Assembly (NCBI RefSeq): GCF_002237755.1
Contig: NZ_MWSJ01000029.1
Span: 1 to 61,504 of the forward strand
Source: Lysinibacillus sp. KCTC 33748
GTDB taxonomy: Bacteria; Bacillota; Bacilli; Bacillales_A; Planococcaceae
Direction of reading: 5' to 3'
DNA: 61,504 bases
Shown: in pieces, positions 44,568 through 53,960 of the stretch
Layout of the letters: every line of letters begins with the position of its first letter
Position numbering within the stretch: position 1 is the first letter of the stretch
Translations under genes and position numbers: made by a program
Notes under the pieces: generated by a model
What the model was told of the DNA's origin: nothing
Database searches by the model: none
The model's input: the letters and a program-made list of their open reading frames with translations, nothing else

Positions 44568-47500
44568 GCACTTGATTGAAGAACAACTAGAGAAACGAAT
44601 TTTAATTCTTGATGGCGCAATGGGTACAATGCTACAAAATGAAAATTTATCAGCAGAGGATTTTGGCGGCGAGGAATATGATGGCTGTAATGAAAATCTC
44701 GTGCTAACTAGACCAGATGTGCTTGAAAAAATTCATAGAAAATATTTAGAAGCTGGAGCAGATATTATTTGTACAAATACATTTGGAAGTACACCACTTG
44801 TATTAAATGAATATGATCTTGGTGCGAAGGCAGAAGAAATCAATACACGTGCTGTGGAAATTGCACGCAAAGTAGTAGATGAGTTTTCTACATCCGATTG
44901 GCCACGTTTTGTAGCGGGGGCTATGGGACCAACTACAAAAACCTTGTCAGTTACAGGTGGTATTACATTTGATGAGTTAGAGGAAAACTTCTATGTTCAG
45001 GCCAAGGCATTAATCGAAGCCGGAGCCGACGTTCTGTTGCTAGAAACTAGTCAGGATATGTTGAATGTTAAGGCAGGAACATTGGGGGTATCTCGTGCTT
45101 TTAAGGCAACTGAAAAAGAGCTGCCTGTGATGATATCGGGAACAATTGAACCGATGGGAACAACATTGGCCGGTCAAACAATTGATGCTTTTTATATTTC
45201 CATCGAGCATATTAAGCCATTATCAGTTGGCTTAAACTGTGCAACTGGACCAGAGTTTATGACGGATCATATCCGTTCACTAGCAGAGCTTTCAACAGGC
45301 TATATTAGCTGTTACCCGAATGCAGGCTTACCTGACGAGGAAGGTTGCTACCATGAGTCACCTGAATCGCTGTCACAAAAGCTAAAAGGCTTTGCAGAAA
45401 AGGGGTGGCTAAATATTATCGGAGGCTGCTGTGGTACAACCCCAGCACATATTGCTGCTATTCGAGAAGTGCTAAAGGACCAAAAGCCTCGTCAATTACC
45501 AGATGCCACACATGGTCATGTAGTTTCTGGTATCGAGCCATTGGTGTATGACGATTCTATGCGTCCGTTATTTATTGGTGAACGGACAAATGTAATCGGT
45601 TCTCGTAAGTTTAAAAATTTAATTATTGACGGGAAGTTTGAGGAAGCTGCAGAAATCGCGCGTGCCCAGGTGAAAAATGGAGCACATGTTATCGATATTT
45701 GTTTAGCAAACCCTGACCGCGATGAACTAGAAGATATGCGTGGCTTTATGCAGGAGGTTGTAAAAAAAGTAAAAGTACCTCTTGTAATTGACTCGACAGA
45801 TGAAAAAGTAATTGAGGAAGCACTTAAGTTTTCTCAAGGGAAAGCGATTATTAACTCTATAAACCTAGAGGATGGCGAGGAGCGCTTTGACGCAGTTTTA
45901 CCGCTAGTGAAAAAATATGGTGCTTCTTTAGTAGTGGGGACAATTGATGAGCAAGGCATGGCGGTTGATCGACAGCGTAAGCTTGAGATTGCTGAACGTT
46001 CCTATAAATTGTTAACAGAAAAGTGGGGTATTGCTCCTGAAGATATTATCTTTGACCCATTAATGTTCCCAGTAGGAACGGGAGATGAGCAGTATATTGG
46101 TTCAGCACTTGAAACGGTAGAAGGAATTCGCCTGATTAAAGAAAAAATGCCACGTACATTAACGGTACTTGGTGTTAGTAATATTTCGTTCGGATTGCCA
46201 CCAGTAGGTCGTGAAGTATTAAATGCCGTATATTTATATCACTGTACACAGGCTGGATTAGATTATGCAATTGTGAATACGGAGAAGCTAGAACGTTATG
46301 CATCCATTCCTGAGGAGGAAATTAAGCTAGCCAATGATTTACTCTTCCATACAAATGATGAAACATTAGCTGTTTTCACGGATTTCTATCGTGATAAAAA
46401 GAAGGAAAAAACAGAGGCAGATATTCCAAAAACAGTAGAAGGTCGTTTAGCTTACTATATTTTAGAAGGTACAAAGGAAGGGCTTATTGAGGATCTAGAT
46501 GCTGCTCGTGAAATTTTTGAAACACCGCTTGATATTATTAATGGACCATTAATGGACGGAATGGCAGAGGTTGGCCGTTTATTTAACGATAATCAGCTCA
46601 TCGTAGCGGAGGTATTACAATCAGCAGGGGTTATGAAGGCAGCAGTGGCACATTTAGAGCAATTCATGGAGAAAAATGAAGAGAGTGCTGGCAAGGGGAA
46701 AATGGTACTTGCTACTGTAAAAGGCGATGTGCATGATATTGGGAAAAACCTTGTCGATATTATTTTAAGTAATAATGGCTATAAGGTAATTGATCTTGGC
46801 ATTAAAGTAACACCTGCTCAGTTAATAGAAACGATTCGTAAGGAGAAGCCAGATTTCGTCGGGCTTTCAGGCTTACTTGTAAAATCAGCACAGCAAATGG
46901 TTATTACAGCTCAAGATTTCAAGGAAGCGGGTATTGATGTTCCTATTTTAGTAGGGGGAGCGGCATTATCTCGTCGCTTTACTGAAACAAAAATCGCCGG
47001 CGAATATAATGGTCCTGTCATTTATTCAAAGGATGCGATGCAAGGATTAGAGCAAGTAAATCGGTTAATGGGGAAAGGTACACGTGCGGATTTCTTAGTT
47101 GAAATTGAGGAATCTCGCAAAAAACGCTTAGAGGCAGACGAAAAAAGAGCAGCTCGCCCGGCTAAAGAAGTAACTGTTAAGCCTGTACGCACGGTAAAGG
47201 GAGCTTCTGTCTTTCTTCCGGCTGATTTGCGACGCCATGTAAAGAGAGATTATGCGGTTTCGCATTTATATCCATATGTTAATATGCGGACATTACTTGG
47301 ACATCACCTAGGCTTAAAAGGTCAAGTACAGCAATTGCTTGATGCTGGCGATGCAAGGGCAACAGAGTTAAAAGATTTAGTCGACGATTATTTACAAAGT
47401 GATTTATTGAAGCCTTCGGGTGTGTATCAGTTTTTCCCTGCACAAGCCGATGGGGATGATGTAGTTGTTTATGATCCAGCAGATAGCAAAACAGAAATTG

Positions 47501-47991
47501 AACGATTTACCTTCCCGCGTCAGCAAGTTGAACCGTTTTTATGTCTTGCAGATTTCCTGAAAACAGTTGAAAGCGGTGAAATGGACTATATTTCCTTAAT
47601 GGTAGTAACAGCTGGACAAGGGGTTATGACGAAAGCTCGTCAGCTAAAAGAGGAAGGGAAATTCCTTGAAAGTCATGCATTACAATCTACAGCACTTGAG
47701 CTTGCGGAAGGCTTTGCGGAGCGTATGCACCAAGAAATTCGTGATCAATGGGGCTTCTCGGATAAGACAGATTTTACAATGCGTGATCGTTTCGCCGCAA
47801 AATATCAAGGGCAGCGTTTTTCATTTGGCTATCCTGCATGTCCGAACTTGGAGGATCAAGAGAAATTGTTTGGCTTATTAAAACCAGAAGACATTGGTGT
47901 GCATTTAACGGAAGGCTTTATGATGGAGCCTGAAGCTTCTGTTTCAGCAATAGTCTTTGCACATCCAGATGCTCGGTATTTTAATGTGTAA
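44560..47991 (+). CDS. metH: Cobalamin-dependent methionine synthase MetH
   Basis: MetH transfers a methyl group from methyl-THF to homocysteine through cobalamin. All four modules are present in 1143 residues: homocysteine domain (about 1-320; GGCCGTTPAH), pterin domain (about 340-600; ERTNVIGSRKF), cobalamin cap and Rossmann domain (about 640-870, with D723-x-H725-x-x-G728 providing the Co-coordinating His), and the SAM-binding activation domain (about 890-1143; RDRFAAKYQGQRFSFGYPAC). It overlaps the YitJ-like gene and shares its SAM riboswitch. The B12 transporter genes at 27033-28880 serve its cofactor supply. Confidence 0.96.
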   Translation: MAKHLIEEQLEKRILILDGAMGTMLQNENLSAEDFGGEEYDGCNENLVLTRPDVLEKIHRKYLEAGADIICTNTFGSTPLVLNEYDLGAKAEEINTRAVEIARKVVDEFSTSDWPRFVAGAMGPTTKTLSVTGGITFDELEENFYVQAKALIEAGADVLLLETSQDMLNVKAGTLGVSRAFKATEKELPVMISGTIEPMGTTLAGQTIDAFYISIEHIKPLSVGLNCATGPEFMTDHIRSLAELSTGYISCYPNAGLPDEEGCYHESPESLSQKLKGFAEKGWLNIIGGCCGTTPAHIAAIREVLKDQKPRQLPDATHGHVVSGIEPLVYDDSMRPLFIGERTNVIGSRKFKNLIIDGKFEEAAEIARAQVKNGAHVIDICLANPDRDELEDMRGFMQEVVKKVKVPLVIDSTDEKVIEEALKFSQGKAIINSINLEDGEERFDAVLPLVKKYGASLVVGTIDEQGMAVDRQRKLEIAERSYKLLTEKWGIAPEDIIFDPLMFPVGTGDEQYIGSALETVEGIRLIKEKMPRTLTVLGVSNISFGLPPVGREVLNAVYLYHCTQAGLDYAIVNTEKLERYASIPEEEIKLANDLLFHTNDETLAVFTDFYRDKKKEKTEADIPKTVEGRLAYYILEGTKEGLIEDLDAAREIFETPLDIINGPLMDGMAEVGRLFNDNQLIVAEVLQSAGVMKAAVAHLEQFMEKNEESAGKGKMVLATVKGDVHDIGKNLVDIILSNNGYKVIDLGIKVTPAQLIETIRKEKPDFVGLSGLLVKSAQQMVITAQDFKEAGIDVPILVGGAALSRRFTETKIAGEYNGPVIYSKDAMQGLEQVNRLMGKGTRADFLVEIEESRKKRLEADEKRAARPAKEVTVKPVRTVKGASVFLPADLRRHVKRDYAVSHLYPYVNMRTLLGHHLGLKGQVQQLLDAGDARATELKDLVDDYLQSDLLKPSGVYQFFPAQADGDDVVVYDPADSKTEIERFTFPRQQVEPFLCLADFLKTVESGEMDYISLMVVTAGQGVMTKARQLKEEGKFLESHALQSTALELAEGFAERMHQEIRDQWGFSDKTDFTMRDRFAAKYQGQRFSFGYPACPNLEDQEKLFGLLKPEDIGVHLTEGFMMEPEASVSAIVFAHPDARYFNV

Positions 47992-48017
47992 TGCTAGGAA
48001 AAGTGTTATAACTTTAT

Positions 48018-48047
48018 GTAAAGAGGTTAAAGCCGCGGCATAATTGA
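48018..48047 (+). repeat. Family 1 terminal-hairpin fragment
   Basis: AGAGGTTAAAGCCGCGGCATAATTGAA is the collapsed start and end of the family 1 repeat, 15 bp before a GNAT gene. Confidence 0.5.
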
Positions 48048-48061
48048 AGTAGGACGTGAGC

Positions 48062-48565
48062 ATGATGATTCGATTAATGGAAGAGAAAGATTTACCTGGT
48101 GTTTTAGATATTTACAATGACATTATTTTAACGAGCAAAGCCGTTTATCGATATGAAACTCAATCGTTAGAAGAAAAAAGACGATGGTTCAAGGACCAGC
48201 AAGCAATCGGTAATCCACTGCTAGTCTTTGACGTCAATGGCACAGTAGCCGGCTTTGCAACATATAGTCAGTTCCGTCCATATCCAGGCTATAAGCACAC
48301 AATGGAGCACTCTGTATATGTGCATAAAGATCATTATCAAAAGGGAATAGCTATCCAATTAATGTATGAGCTTATTCGAATTGCTAAAGAGCAAGATGTG
48401 AAAACACTCGTAGCGGGCATTGATGGTGAAAATATCGGGAGCATAAAAGTACATGAAAAACTAGGTTTCGAATATGCGGGGACAATAAAAAACGCAGGCT
48501 ACAAATTTGGACAGTGGCTAGATCTTGTATTTTATCAGCTACAGTTAACTGGACCAAAAGTGTAG
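48062..48565 (+). CDS. GNAT N-acetyltransferase, phosphinothricin/methionine-sulfoximine type
   Basis: A 167-residue GNAT enzyme. It starts MMIRLMEEKDLPGVLDIYND and has the AcCoA loop in VHKDHYQKGIAIQLMYELI and the LGFEYAGTIKNAGYKFGQWLDLVFYQ C-terminal pattern of the PAT/YwnH/MnaT group. ATG 48062 has AGTAGGA 8 bases upstream; an in-frame GTG at 48056 is too near that site. The natural substrate is probably an amino acid analogue, but this is inferred from family. Confidence 0.85.
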   Translation: MMIRLMEEKDLPGVLDIYNDIILTSKAVYRYETQSLEEKRRWFKDQQAIGNPLLVFDVNGTVAGFATYSQFRPYPGYKHTMEHSVYVHKDHYQKGIAIQLMYELIRIAKEQDVKTLVAGIDGENIGSIKVHEKLGFEYAGTIKNAGYKFGQWLDLVFYQLQLTGPKV

Positions 48566-48620
48566 AAAGTATTCGACATGACATATCTTTTCAGCTTGCC
48601 TACTCATATCAATGCCACAT

Positions 48621-48858
48621 TCTTATCACCAAAAGTTGAAGATGAAATACGCGTTGTATAATAGGTTGATTTGAGTGTAGGCTGGGCGCCCAGGAAGCTT
48701 TGCTCTGTGCGAAAGCGTAGCGACAGCAACAACAAATGTTTTAACTGTGCGAAAGCGTAGCGACAGCAACAACAAATGTTTTAACTGTGCGAAAGCGTAG
48801 CGACAGCAACAAAGCGCCCAGCCGGAACGGAAATCAACTCCACTTTATAGTGATGAGC
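48621..48858 (+). repeat. Family 2 interspersed element
   Basis: It starts with TCTTATCACCAAAAGTTG and ends with CACTTTATAGTGATGA, the inverted outer ends. It has GGTTGATTTGAG / GGAAATCAACTCC inner ends and three array units (48704-48812) of the variant CTGTGCGAAAGCGTAGCGAC. Confidence 0.8.
48704..48812 (+). repeat. Tandem array, 3 units
   Basis: Three near-identical 40-bp units, CTGTGCGAAAGCGTAGCGAC plus AGCAACAACAAATGTTTTAA. The units are nearly uniform here, unlike those in other copies, which suggests recent spread within this array. Confidence 0.85.
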
Positions 48859-48894
48859 CATATTAATTTATATTTATTCCTTTGTACACATTAT

Positions 48895-48924
48895 AAAAGG
48901 ATATGACAAATGTCATATCCTTTT
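48895..48924. promoter_or_regulatory. Palindrome upstream of des, candidate DesR operator
   Basis: AAAAGGATATGACA, AA, TGTCATATCCTTTT: a perfect 14-bp inverted repeat. It lies about 50-80 bp before the predicted des start, where B. subtilis DesR binds its target. It could instead be a terminator hairpin of the upstream region, as the plus strand ends in T residues. Confidence 0.55.
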
Positions 48925-48941
48925 TATGATGTTTGCTTCTG

Positions 48942-48969
48942 TTGCATGATTGTACTCTTGTTTTATGAT
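48942..48969 (+). promoter_or_regulatory. Promoter of des
   Basis: TTGCAT (48942-48947), a 16-bp spacer and TATGAT (48964-48969), about 40 bp before the gene. Confidence 0.6.
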
Positions 48970-49008
48970 GAGGTCATAAGAAAAAAAGGAAACGAGGGAG
49001 TAAATATA

Positions 49009-50040
49009 ATGGCAACAGATAAAGAAAAAACAAAAAAACTGCGCCAAGATGTAGCACCATTTGCGAAATCTGATACGGCTAAAAGTATCTTTCAAATGGT
49101 TAATACGATTATACCTTTAATTGCCCTTTGGGTAGCTGGCTATATGTTAGTGGATGTTTCACCATGGTTAACAGTTGGGTTAAGTGTAATTTCTGCTGGA
49201 TTTGTCGTACGAACTTTTATTATTTTCCATGATTGTACACACGGCTCATTTTTCAAAAGTAAAAAAGCAAACGACTGGGTTGGTTTTGTAACTGGGGTGT
49301 TAACATCATTCCCATATGAAAAATGGAAACGTGAGCATACAATTCACCACGCAACTAGCTCGAACTTAGATAAGCGTGGTATCGGTGATATTGATATGAT
49401 GACAGTGGAAGAATTTATACAAGCATCTAAAGGGCAACGTTTATGGTATCGTTTTTACCGTAATCCATTCGTAATGTTTGGCTTAGGTCCACTGTTTATG
49501 GTGTTAATTTTAAACCGTCGTAATCGAAATGATGCTAAACAGAAAGAACGTATTAATACGTATTTAACAAATGTAGCCATCGTAGGAATCTGTGCAGCCT
49601 TAATTTTCTTTATGGGATGGCAAGCATTTTTATTAGTGCATGTAGTAACATTGTTTGTGGCTGCTTCTCTTGGCATTTGGTTATTTTTTATCCAACATAC
49701 GTATGAAGATTCTTATTTTGAGCATGACTCAGAGTGGGATTATGTAAAGGCTGCTGTTGAAGGTAGCTCGTATTATAAATTACCAAAGCTATTACAATGG
49801 GTTACAGGCAATATTGGTTTCCACCATGTACACCATTTAGCTCCTCGTGTACCGAACTATAATCTTGAAAAGGCGCATAATGACATACCGCCATTACACA
49901 CTGCAACGACAATTACGTTACGTACAAGCTTAGAATCATTACGCTACAAGTTGTATGATGAAGAGCAAGGCAAGTTTGTAACCTTTAAAGACGTTAATGA
50001 AATAATTAAGCGAAAAGAAAGAGGCAGTTTAGCTGCTTAG
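49009..50040 (+). CDS. des: Fatty acid desaturase Des
   Basis: An integral membrane acyl-lipid desaturase that introduces cis double bonds into membrane lipids in the cold. The three His boxes are HDCTH (74-78), HTIHH (110-114) and HHVHH (272-276), which bind the di-iron centre. Four membrane helices can be drawn. ATG 49009 follows GAGGGAG by about 8 bases; the frame is open further upstream but over the promoter. desK and desR follow, matching B. subtilis order. Confidence 0.93.
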   Translation: MATDKEKTKKLRQDVAPFAKSDTAKSIFQMVNTIIPLIALWVAGYMLVDVSPWLTVGLSVISAGFVVRTFIIFHDCTHGSFFKSKKANDWVGFVTGVLTSFPYEKWKREHTIHHATSSNLDKRGIGDIDMMTVEEFIQASKGQRLWYRFYRNPFVMFGLGPLFMVLILNRRNRNDAKQKERINTYLTNVAIVGICAALIFFMGWQAFLLVHVVTLFVAASLGIWLFFIQHTYEDSYFEHDSEWDYVKAAVEGSSYYKLPKLLQWVTGNIGFHHVHHLAPRVPNYNLEKAHNDIPPLHTATTITLRTSLESLRYKLYDEEQGKFVTFKDVNEIIKRKERGSLAA

Positions 50041-50050
50041 TAAAATTTTT

Positions 50051-50080
50051 CAGCCATCTCTTCTAAGGGATGGCTGTTTT
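50051..50080 (+). terminator. Terminator of des
   Basis: CAGCCATC (50051-50058) pairs with GATGGCTG (50069-50076), then T residues. It separates des from desKR. Confidence 0.75.
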
Positions 50081-50178
50081 ACGTAAACATTGTACAACAG
50101 GCTCAGTAAACATCATGTGGAGGCATAAAATAAATTTTCTTGTTATAATGAGGGAAAAGTAGGAAAGAGCGTGAGATT

Positions 50179-51327
50179 ATGTTGAGGAAATGGCAAAGTA
50201 TTATTCCGAATAGTCCAATGCTCAGTATATATTTATGGATTATTTTCTGTTTCCTACCGTTTTTCTTCATTTTTAGAAAATCATCTTATCTAGAAATATC
50301 AATTGGCATTACATTTTTAATGCTATATTTTATTTTCTACCGATTTTCCATGAATTCGAAAAACGGTCTTGTTTATATGTGGATTAGCTTTGAAATGGTT
50401 ATTAATATCGTTATGACGATATTGTATGGTTATGTGTATTTATCAATTTTCACAGCTTTCTTTATTGGAAATCTTCGTAAACCGGTTGGCTTCTTTATTA
50501 TATACGGTCTACATATTGGCTTTACGGTTATTTCTACAGGTGTTGGCTTTTTTGTTGAGCTACAGTTATTTTTATCACAACTACCATTTGTTGTTTTAAC
50601 AATTTTAGCGGTTGTGCTTCTCCCACTAACGATTTATTCAAAAAATAAACGCGAAAATTTAGAAGGTCAGCTTGAGACTGCTAATGAACGAATAGCTGAG
50701 TTAATTGTTTTTGAAGAACGCCAACGTATTGCTCGGGATTTACATGATACGCTCGGTCAAAAGTTGTCGATGATAGGCTTAAAAAGCGACTTAGCTTCAA
50801 GATTAATTGAACGTGATCCACAGCAGGCTCTAACAGAGATTAAGGATATTCGTCAAACGGCGAGTATCGCATTAAAAGAAGTACGTGAATTAGTATCGGG
50901 TATGCGAACGGCTAGGTTTGAGGACGAACTTTTGCGTATTGCCCAAATATTAAAGGCTGCTGAAATGGAATTTGTATTTGATGGTGATAAAGATGCATTA
51001 CAAGTTCCACCGCTTGTAGAAAATGTATTATCCATGTGCTTAAAAGAGGCAGTCAATAATGTCGTTAAACATAGTGGTGCTACAAAATGCGAAATTGCCT
51101 TCCATCAAAATTTTAAGGAAGTATATTTAGTTGTTCGTGATAATGGGCAAGGAATCACCAAAAAACAAGCATGGAAAACGGGTAACGGATTAAAGGGAAT
51201 GCGAGAACGGTTAGAGTTTATAAACGGTTCTTTTAAAATCGAAAGTGAAGAGGGCACTACATTAACAGTGTCGATTCCAGTGGCGATTACGCATCAGAAG
51301 GTCAAAGAAAATCTGAAGAACATATAG
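50179..51327 (+). CDS. desK: Membrane thermosensor histidine kinase DesK
   Basis: DesK senses membrane thickness and order and phosphorylates DesR in the cold. The 382-residue protein has four to five membrane helices (about 15-165), a HisKA_3 domain with phospho-acceptor H189 (RIARDLHDTLGQKLSM) and an HATPase_c domain with EAVNNVVKHS and DNGQGI. The position of the His agrees with B. subtilis DesK. desR follows 16 bases later. Confidence 0.93.
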   Translation: MLRKWQSIIPNSPMLSIYLWIIFCFLPFFFIFRKSSYLEISIGITFLMLYFIFYRFSMNSKNGLVYMWISFEMVINIVMTILYGYVYLSIFTAFFIGNLRKPVGFFIIYGLHIGFTVISTGVGFFVELQLFLSQLPFVVLTILAVVLLPLTIYSKNKRENLEGQLETANERIAELIVFEERQRIARDLHDTLGQKLSMIGLKSDLASRLIERDPQQALTEIKDIRQTASIALKEVRELVSGMRTARFEDELLRIAQILKAAEMEFVFDGDKDALQVPPLVENVLSMCLKEAVNNVVKHSGATKCEIAFHQNFKEVYLVVRDNGQGITKKQAWKTGNGLKGMRERLEFINGSFKIESEEGTTLTVSIPVAITHQKVKENLKNI

Positions 51328-51343
51328 AAATGAGGACTGTGAC

Positions 51344-51955
51344 ATGATACGAATTGTAATTGCTGAAGATCAGGGTATGCTATTAGGCGCACTCCGTTCA
51401 TTACTTAGTATGGAGGATGATATGGAGGTCGTCGGCTTAGCAAAAAATGGTGAGGAAGCATTGGCGCTTGTTGAAGAGCATCAGCCTGATATTTGTATTA
51501 TGGATATTGAAATGCCAGTAAAAACTGGATTGGATGCTGCCGAGGAACTGCATGCCTCAGGTTCTAATTGTAAAGTGATTATATTAACGACATTTGCAAG
51601 GCCAGGTTATTTTGAGCGTGCAAGAAAAGCCAGCGTTCGTGGCTATTTACTAAAGGATAGTCCGATAGAAGAATTGGCCAGTGCCATTCGGACAATTATG
51701 GACGGCAGAAGAATATATGCGCCTGAACTCGTTGATTTTGTCTATGAGGATGATAGTGAAAATCCTTTAACTGACCGCGAGAGCCAGGTACTGACACTTG
51801 TTGCAGAGGGCAAGACGACAAAAGAAATTGCTGCAGAATTGTTTTTATCAGCAGGAACTGTCCGCAACTATATCTCCACTATTTTAGAAAAATTAAATGT
51901 TGGAAATCGTATTGAAGCCATCGCTCGTTTTAAGGAAAAAGGGTGGAATAAGTAG
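51344..51955 (+). CDS. desR: Response regulator DesR
   Basis: A 203-residue NarL/FixJ-type regulator. The receiver domain has the phospho-acceptor D54 (CIMDIEMP) and the C-terminal LuxR-type HTH reads LTDRESQVLTLVAEGKTTKE. Phosphorylated DesR activates des. A GAGGA site precedes the ATG. It ends the desKR operon. Confidence 0.94.
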   Translation: MIRIVIAEDQGMLLGALRSLLSMEDDMEVVGLAKNGEEALALVEEHQPDICIMDIEMPVKTGLDAAEELHASGSNCKVIILTTFARPGYFERARKASVRGYLLKDSPIEELASAIRTIMDGRRIYAPELVDFVYEDDSENPLTDRESQVLTLVAEGKTTKEIAAELFLSAGTVRNYISTILEKLNVGNRIEAIARFKEKGWNK

Positions 51956-51993
51956 TAATACACTTATACTAAGAAAAAAATAAGAAAAAAATA

Positions 51994-52040
51994 GACAAAA
52001 GGCATTGAATAATTAAAATTCAGTGCCTTTTGTCATTATA
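51994..52040 (+). terminator. Terminator after desR
   Basis: A stem of about 17 bp (51994-52010 with 52018-52034); the tail TCATTATA is weak. Confidence 0.7.
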
Positions 52041-52121
52041 AAAGAATAATTGATATTGTATATTTTAACTACTAATGATAATATTTAGTAAAAGTAAAAC
52101 GTTTTAATGGGAAGGATGGAA

Positions 52122-52670
52122 ATGATTATGAAAAAAATTTCAAAAATTACTTCAATAGCTTTTTTAGCAACAACATTTGTCGTGACAAGCGCAAATCCTT
52201 CAGCCGTTTTGGCTGCAAGCAACGATATAGTTGAGACAGATTCATCTATCCCATTAGAAAGTAGTATGGATCAAGCTGTTCAGGCAGCATTAGTTGGACC
52301 TGAAATCAAAAAACTAAATGTACTAGGTCATGAATTTAATGTAAAACCTGTTTCTATTTCGAAAATGGATCATCTAACAGTTGTAAATGGGCAAATATCC
52401 CATCACTTAAGCTGGCGTCCAGATGATCAGCTATACTATCGCATTGAAAAAGAAAACGGAGAAGTAAAACAAGTGGAGATCAAAATTGATCGAGGCGGAT
52501 GGACAAGTTTATCTGCTCCGTTTATTGCTACATTAGCGCAAAAAAATGATATCCCGATTACGCTAGAAATGATCCAAGAGCTTGGGCAAAAATTAGGTAG
52601 TCTTATTGATGGTAAATGGGAGTATGCAGCAGAAGCCATTGTTTCTACCATTGCTTTACATGTTGAATAA
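52122..52670 (+). CDS. Secreted protein of unknown function
   Basis: A 182-residue exported protein. Basic start MIMKKISKITSI, a hydrophobic stretch and cleavage near VLAAS predict a signal peptide of about 34 residues. The mature part (about 148 residues) is mixed alpha/beta with no Cys and no motif I know. The start is uncertain between four ATGs at 52107-52128; 52122 has the best spacing to GAAGGA. A terminator follows. Confidence 0.65.
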   Translation: MIMKKISKITSIAFLATTFVVTSANPSAVLAASNDIVETDSSIPLESSMDQAVQAALVGPEIKKLNVLGHEFNVKPVSISKMDHLTVVNGQISHHLSWRPDDQLYYRIEKENGEVKQVEIKIDRGGWTSLSAPFIATLAQKNDIPITLEMIQELGQKLGSLIDGKWEYAAEAIVSTIALHVE

Positions 52671-52681
52671 TATAAAACTTT

Positions 52682-52722
52682 AATCAGTGGGGCTTTTCAT
52701 CACCCTCACTGATTATTTTTAT
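52682..52722 (+). terminator. Terminator after the secreted protein gene
   Basis: AATCAGTG (52682-52689) with CACTGATT (52707-52714), followed by ATTTTTATT. The loop is long. Confidence 0.6.
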
Positions 52723-52858
52723 TACACGTTTTCAATATATTTCCGATAAATGGAATTTTACTTGCGAGAACAACAGATAAACTGAGAATCTGAAATAAAT
52801 CAGTAAGTGAGGGAAGCGGTTTAGTGTTTGCCTGTGGAAAGTACGTTCTTGAAAGAAT

Positions 52859-52894
52859 AAAGCCAGAAGCTTAATCAATTAAGCTTCTGGCTTC
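52859..52894 (-). terminator. Terminator of the proline dehydrogenase gene
   Basis: A 14-bp perfect stem, AGCCAGAAGCTTAA (52861-52874) with TTAAGCTTCTGGCT (52879-52892), and a T-rich tail on the minus strand. Confidence 0.8.
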
Positions 52895-52907
52895 ATTATG
52901 TTAGACC

Positions 52908-53882
52908 TTATTTTTTACGTTTTGTTAAACGTCCAAGAACGAATGCACCTGCTGCTACAGCGAGGACTGTGTTCGTTTTTTTCGTAAATACTTGTTTTGT
53001 AACAAGATTAAGATTTTGAGGACGCTCCGCTAAACGGCGCATAAAGTAGCCGTACCAATCTTCGCCGAATGGTACATATACACAGAAGTTATAGCCTTCT
53101 TTTGCAAGCTCTTTTTGCAAATCTGTACGGAAGCCGTAAAGCATTTGGAATTCGAATTTATCTAGTGGAATATTATTGTCCTCTACAAAGCGTTTTACGT
53201 GTGCAATAACATTATGGTCATGTGTTGCGATGGACGTAAATTTACCATGTAGTAAATGATATTCAATTAACTCAATGAAATTTAAATCAATATCTAATTT
53301 ATCTTGGAAAGCAACCTCTACAGGCTCCTTATAAGCACCTTTTACGATACGAAGGCGATAGTCCTGGAATTTTTCAATATCGTCTTTTGCACGGTAAAAA
53401 TAAGATTGGATAACAGTACCCACATTATTAAACGTTTTGGAAAGCTCTTCAACCATATCGAAAGAAGTTTGTAAACGATCATAGTCTTCCATGTCAAAGT
53501 TTACGAATATATCATATGCTGCTGCTTTTTCTACAATTTCATATAAGTTGTCGTAGCAAAAATCAACATCAATATCTAAACCTAATTGAGATGGCTTTAA
53601 CGAAATATGCGCATCAACGCTATTTTCGTGAATAGCCTCGATAACAGCAAGGATTTGTTCTTTAGCTTTTGTTGCTTCTTCTTCGGTTGAAACAAATTCC
53701 CCTAAATTATCTACTGTACAAGAGATATTATGCGCGTTTAGCTCTTTGATACTAGCAATCGTTTCTTCAATATTTGTACCAGCTACTACACTTTGTGCTC
53801 CTAATTTTAGGCCATATTTTTTTGCAGTACTATTTAATAGTTGGTTTTCAGATAAATGGATGAAAAAATCGCGTAATAACAT
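52908..53882 (-). CDS. Proline dehydrogenase
   Basis: A 324-residue monofunctional PutA/FadM-type flavoenzyme that oxidises proline to pyrroline-5-carboxylate. The barrel core is marked by HISLKPSQLGLDID, VNFDMEDYDRL, RIVKGAYKEP, ATHDHNVI and FQMLYGFR, all conserved in the family. A C-terminal hydrophobic-basic tail ends GRLTKRKK. The start is ATG at 53880-53882 with GAGGAG 9 bases before it; two earlier in-frame codons overlap or precede that site. No P5C dehydrogenase gene is nearby. Confidence 0.92.
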   Translation of the reverse strand: MLLRDFFIHLSENQLLNSTAKKYGLKLGAQSVVAGTNIEETIASIKELNAHNISCTVDNLGEFVSTEEEATKAKEQILAVIEAIHENSVDAHISLKPSQLGLDIDVDFCYDNLYEIVEKAAAYDIFVNFDMEDYDRLQTSFDMVEELSKTFNNVGTVIQSYFYRAKDDIEKFQDYRLRIVKGAYKEPVEVAFQDKLDIDLNFIELIEYHLLHGKFTSIATHDHNVIAHVKRFVEDNNIPLDKFEFQMLYGFRTDLQKELAKEGYNFCVYVPFGEDWYGYFMRRLAERPQNLNLVTKQVFTKKTNTVLAVAAGAFVLGRLTKRKK

Positions 53883-53960
53883 GGTCATTCTCCTCACTGC
53901 TGCATTTTTCTTTTTATTATAACATAATTTAGAAAATATATATTGTTTTTAATATAACGA

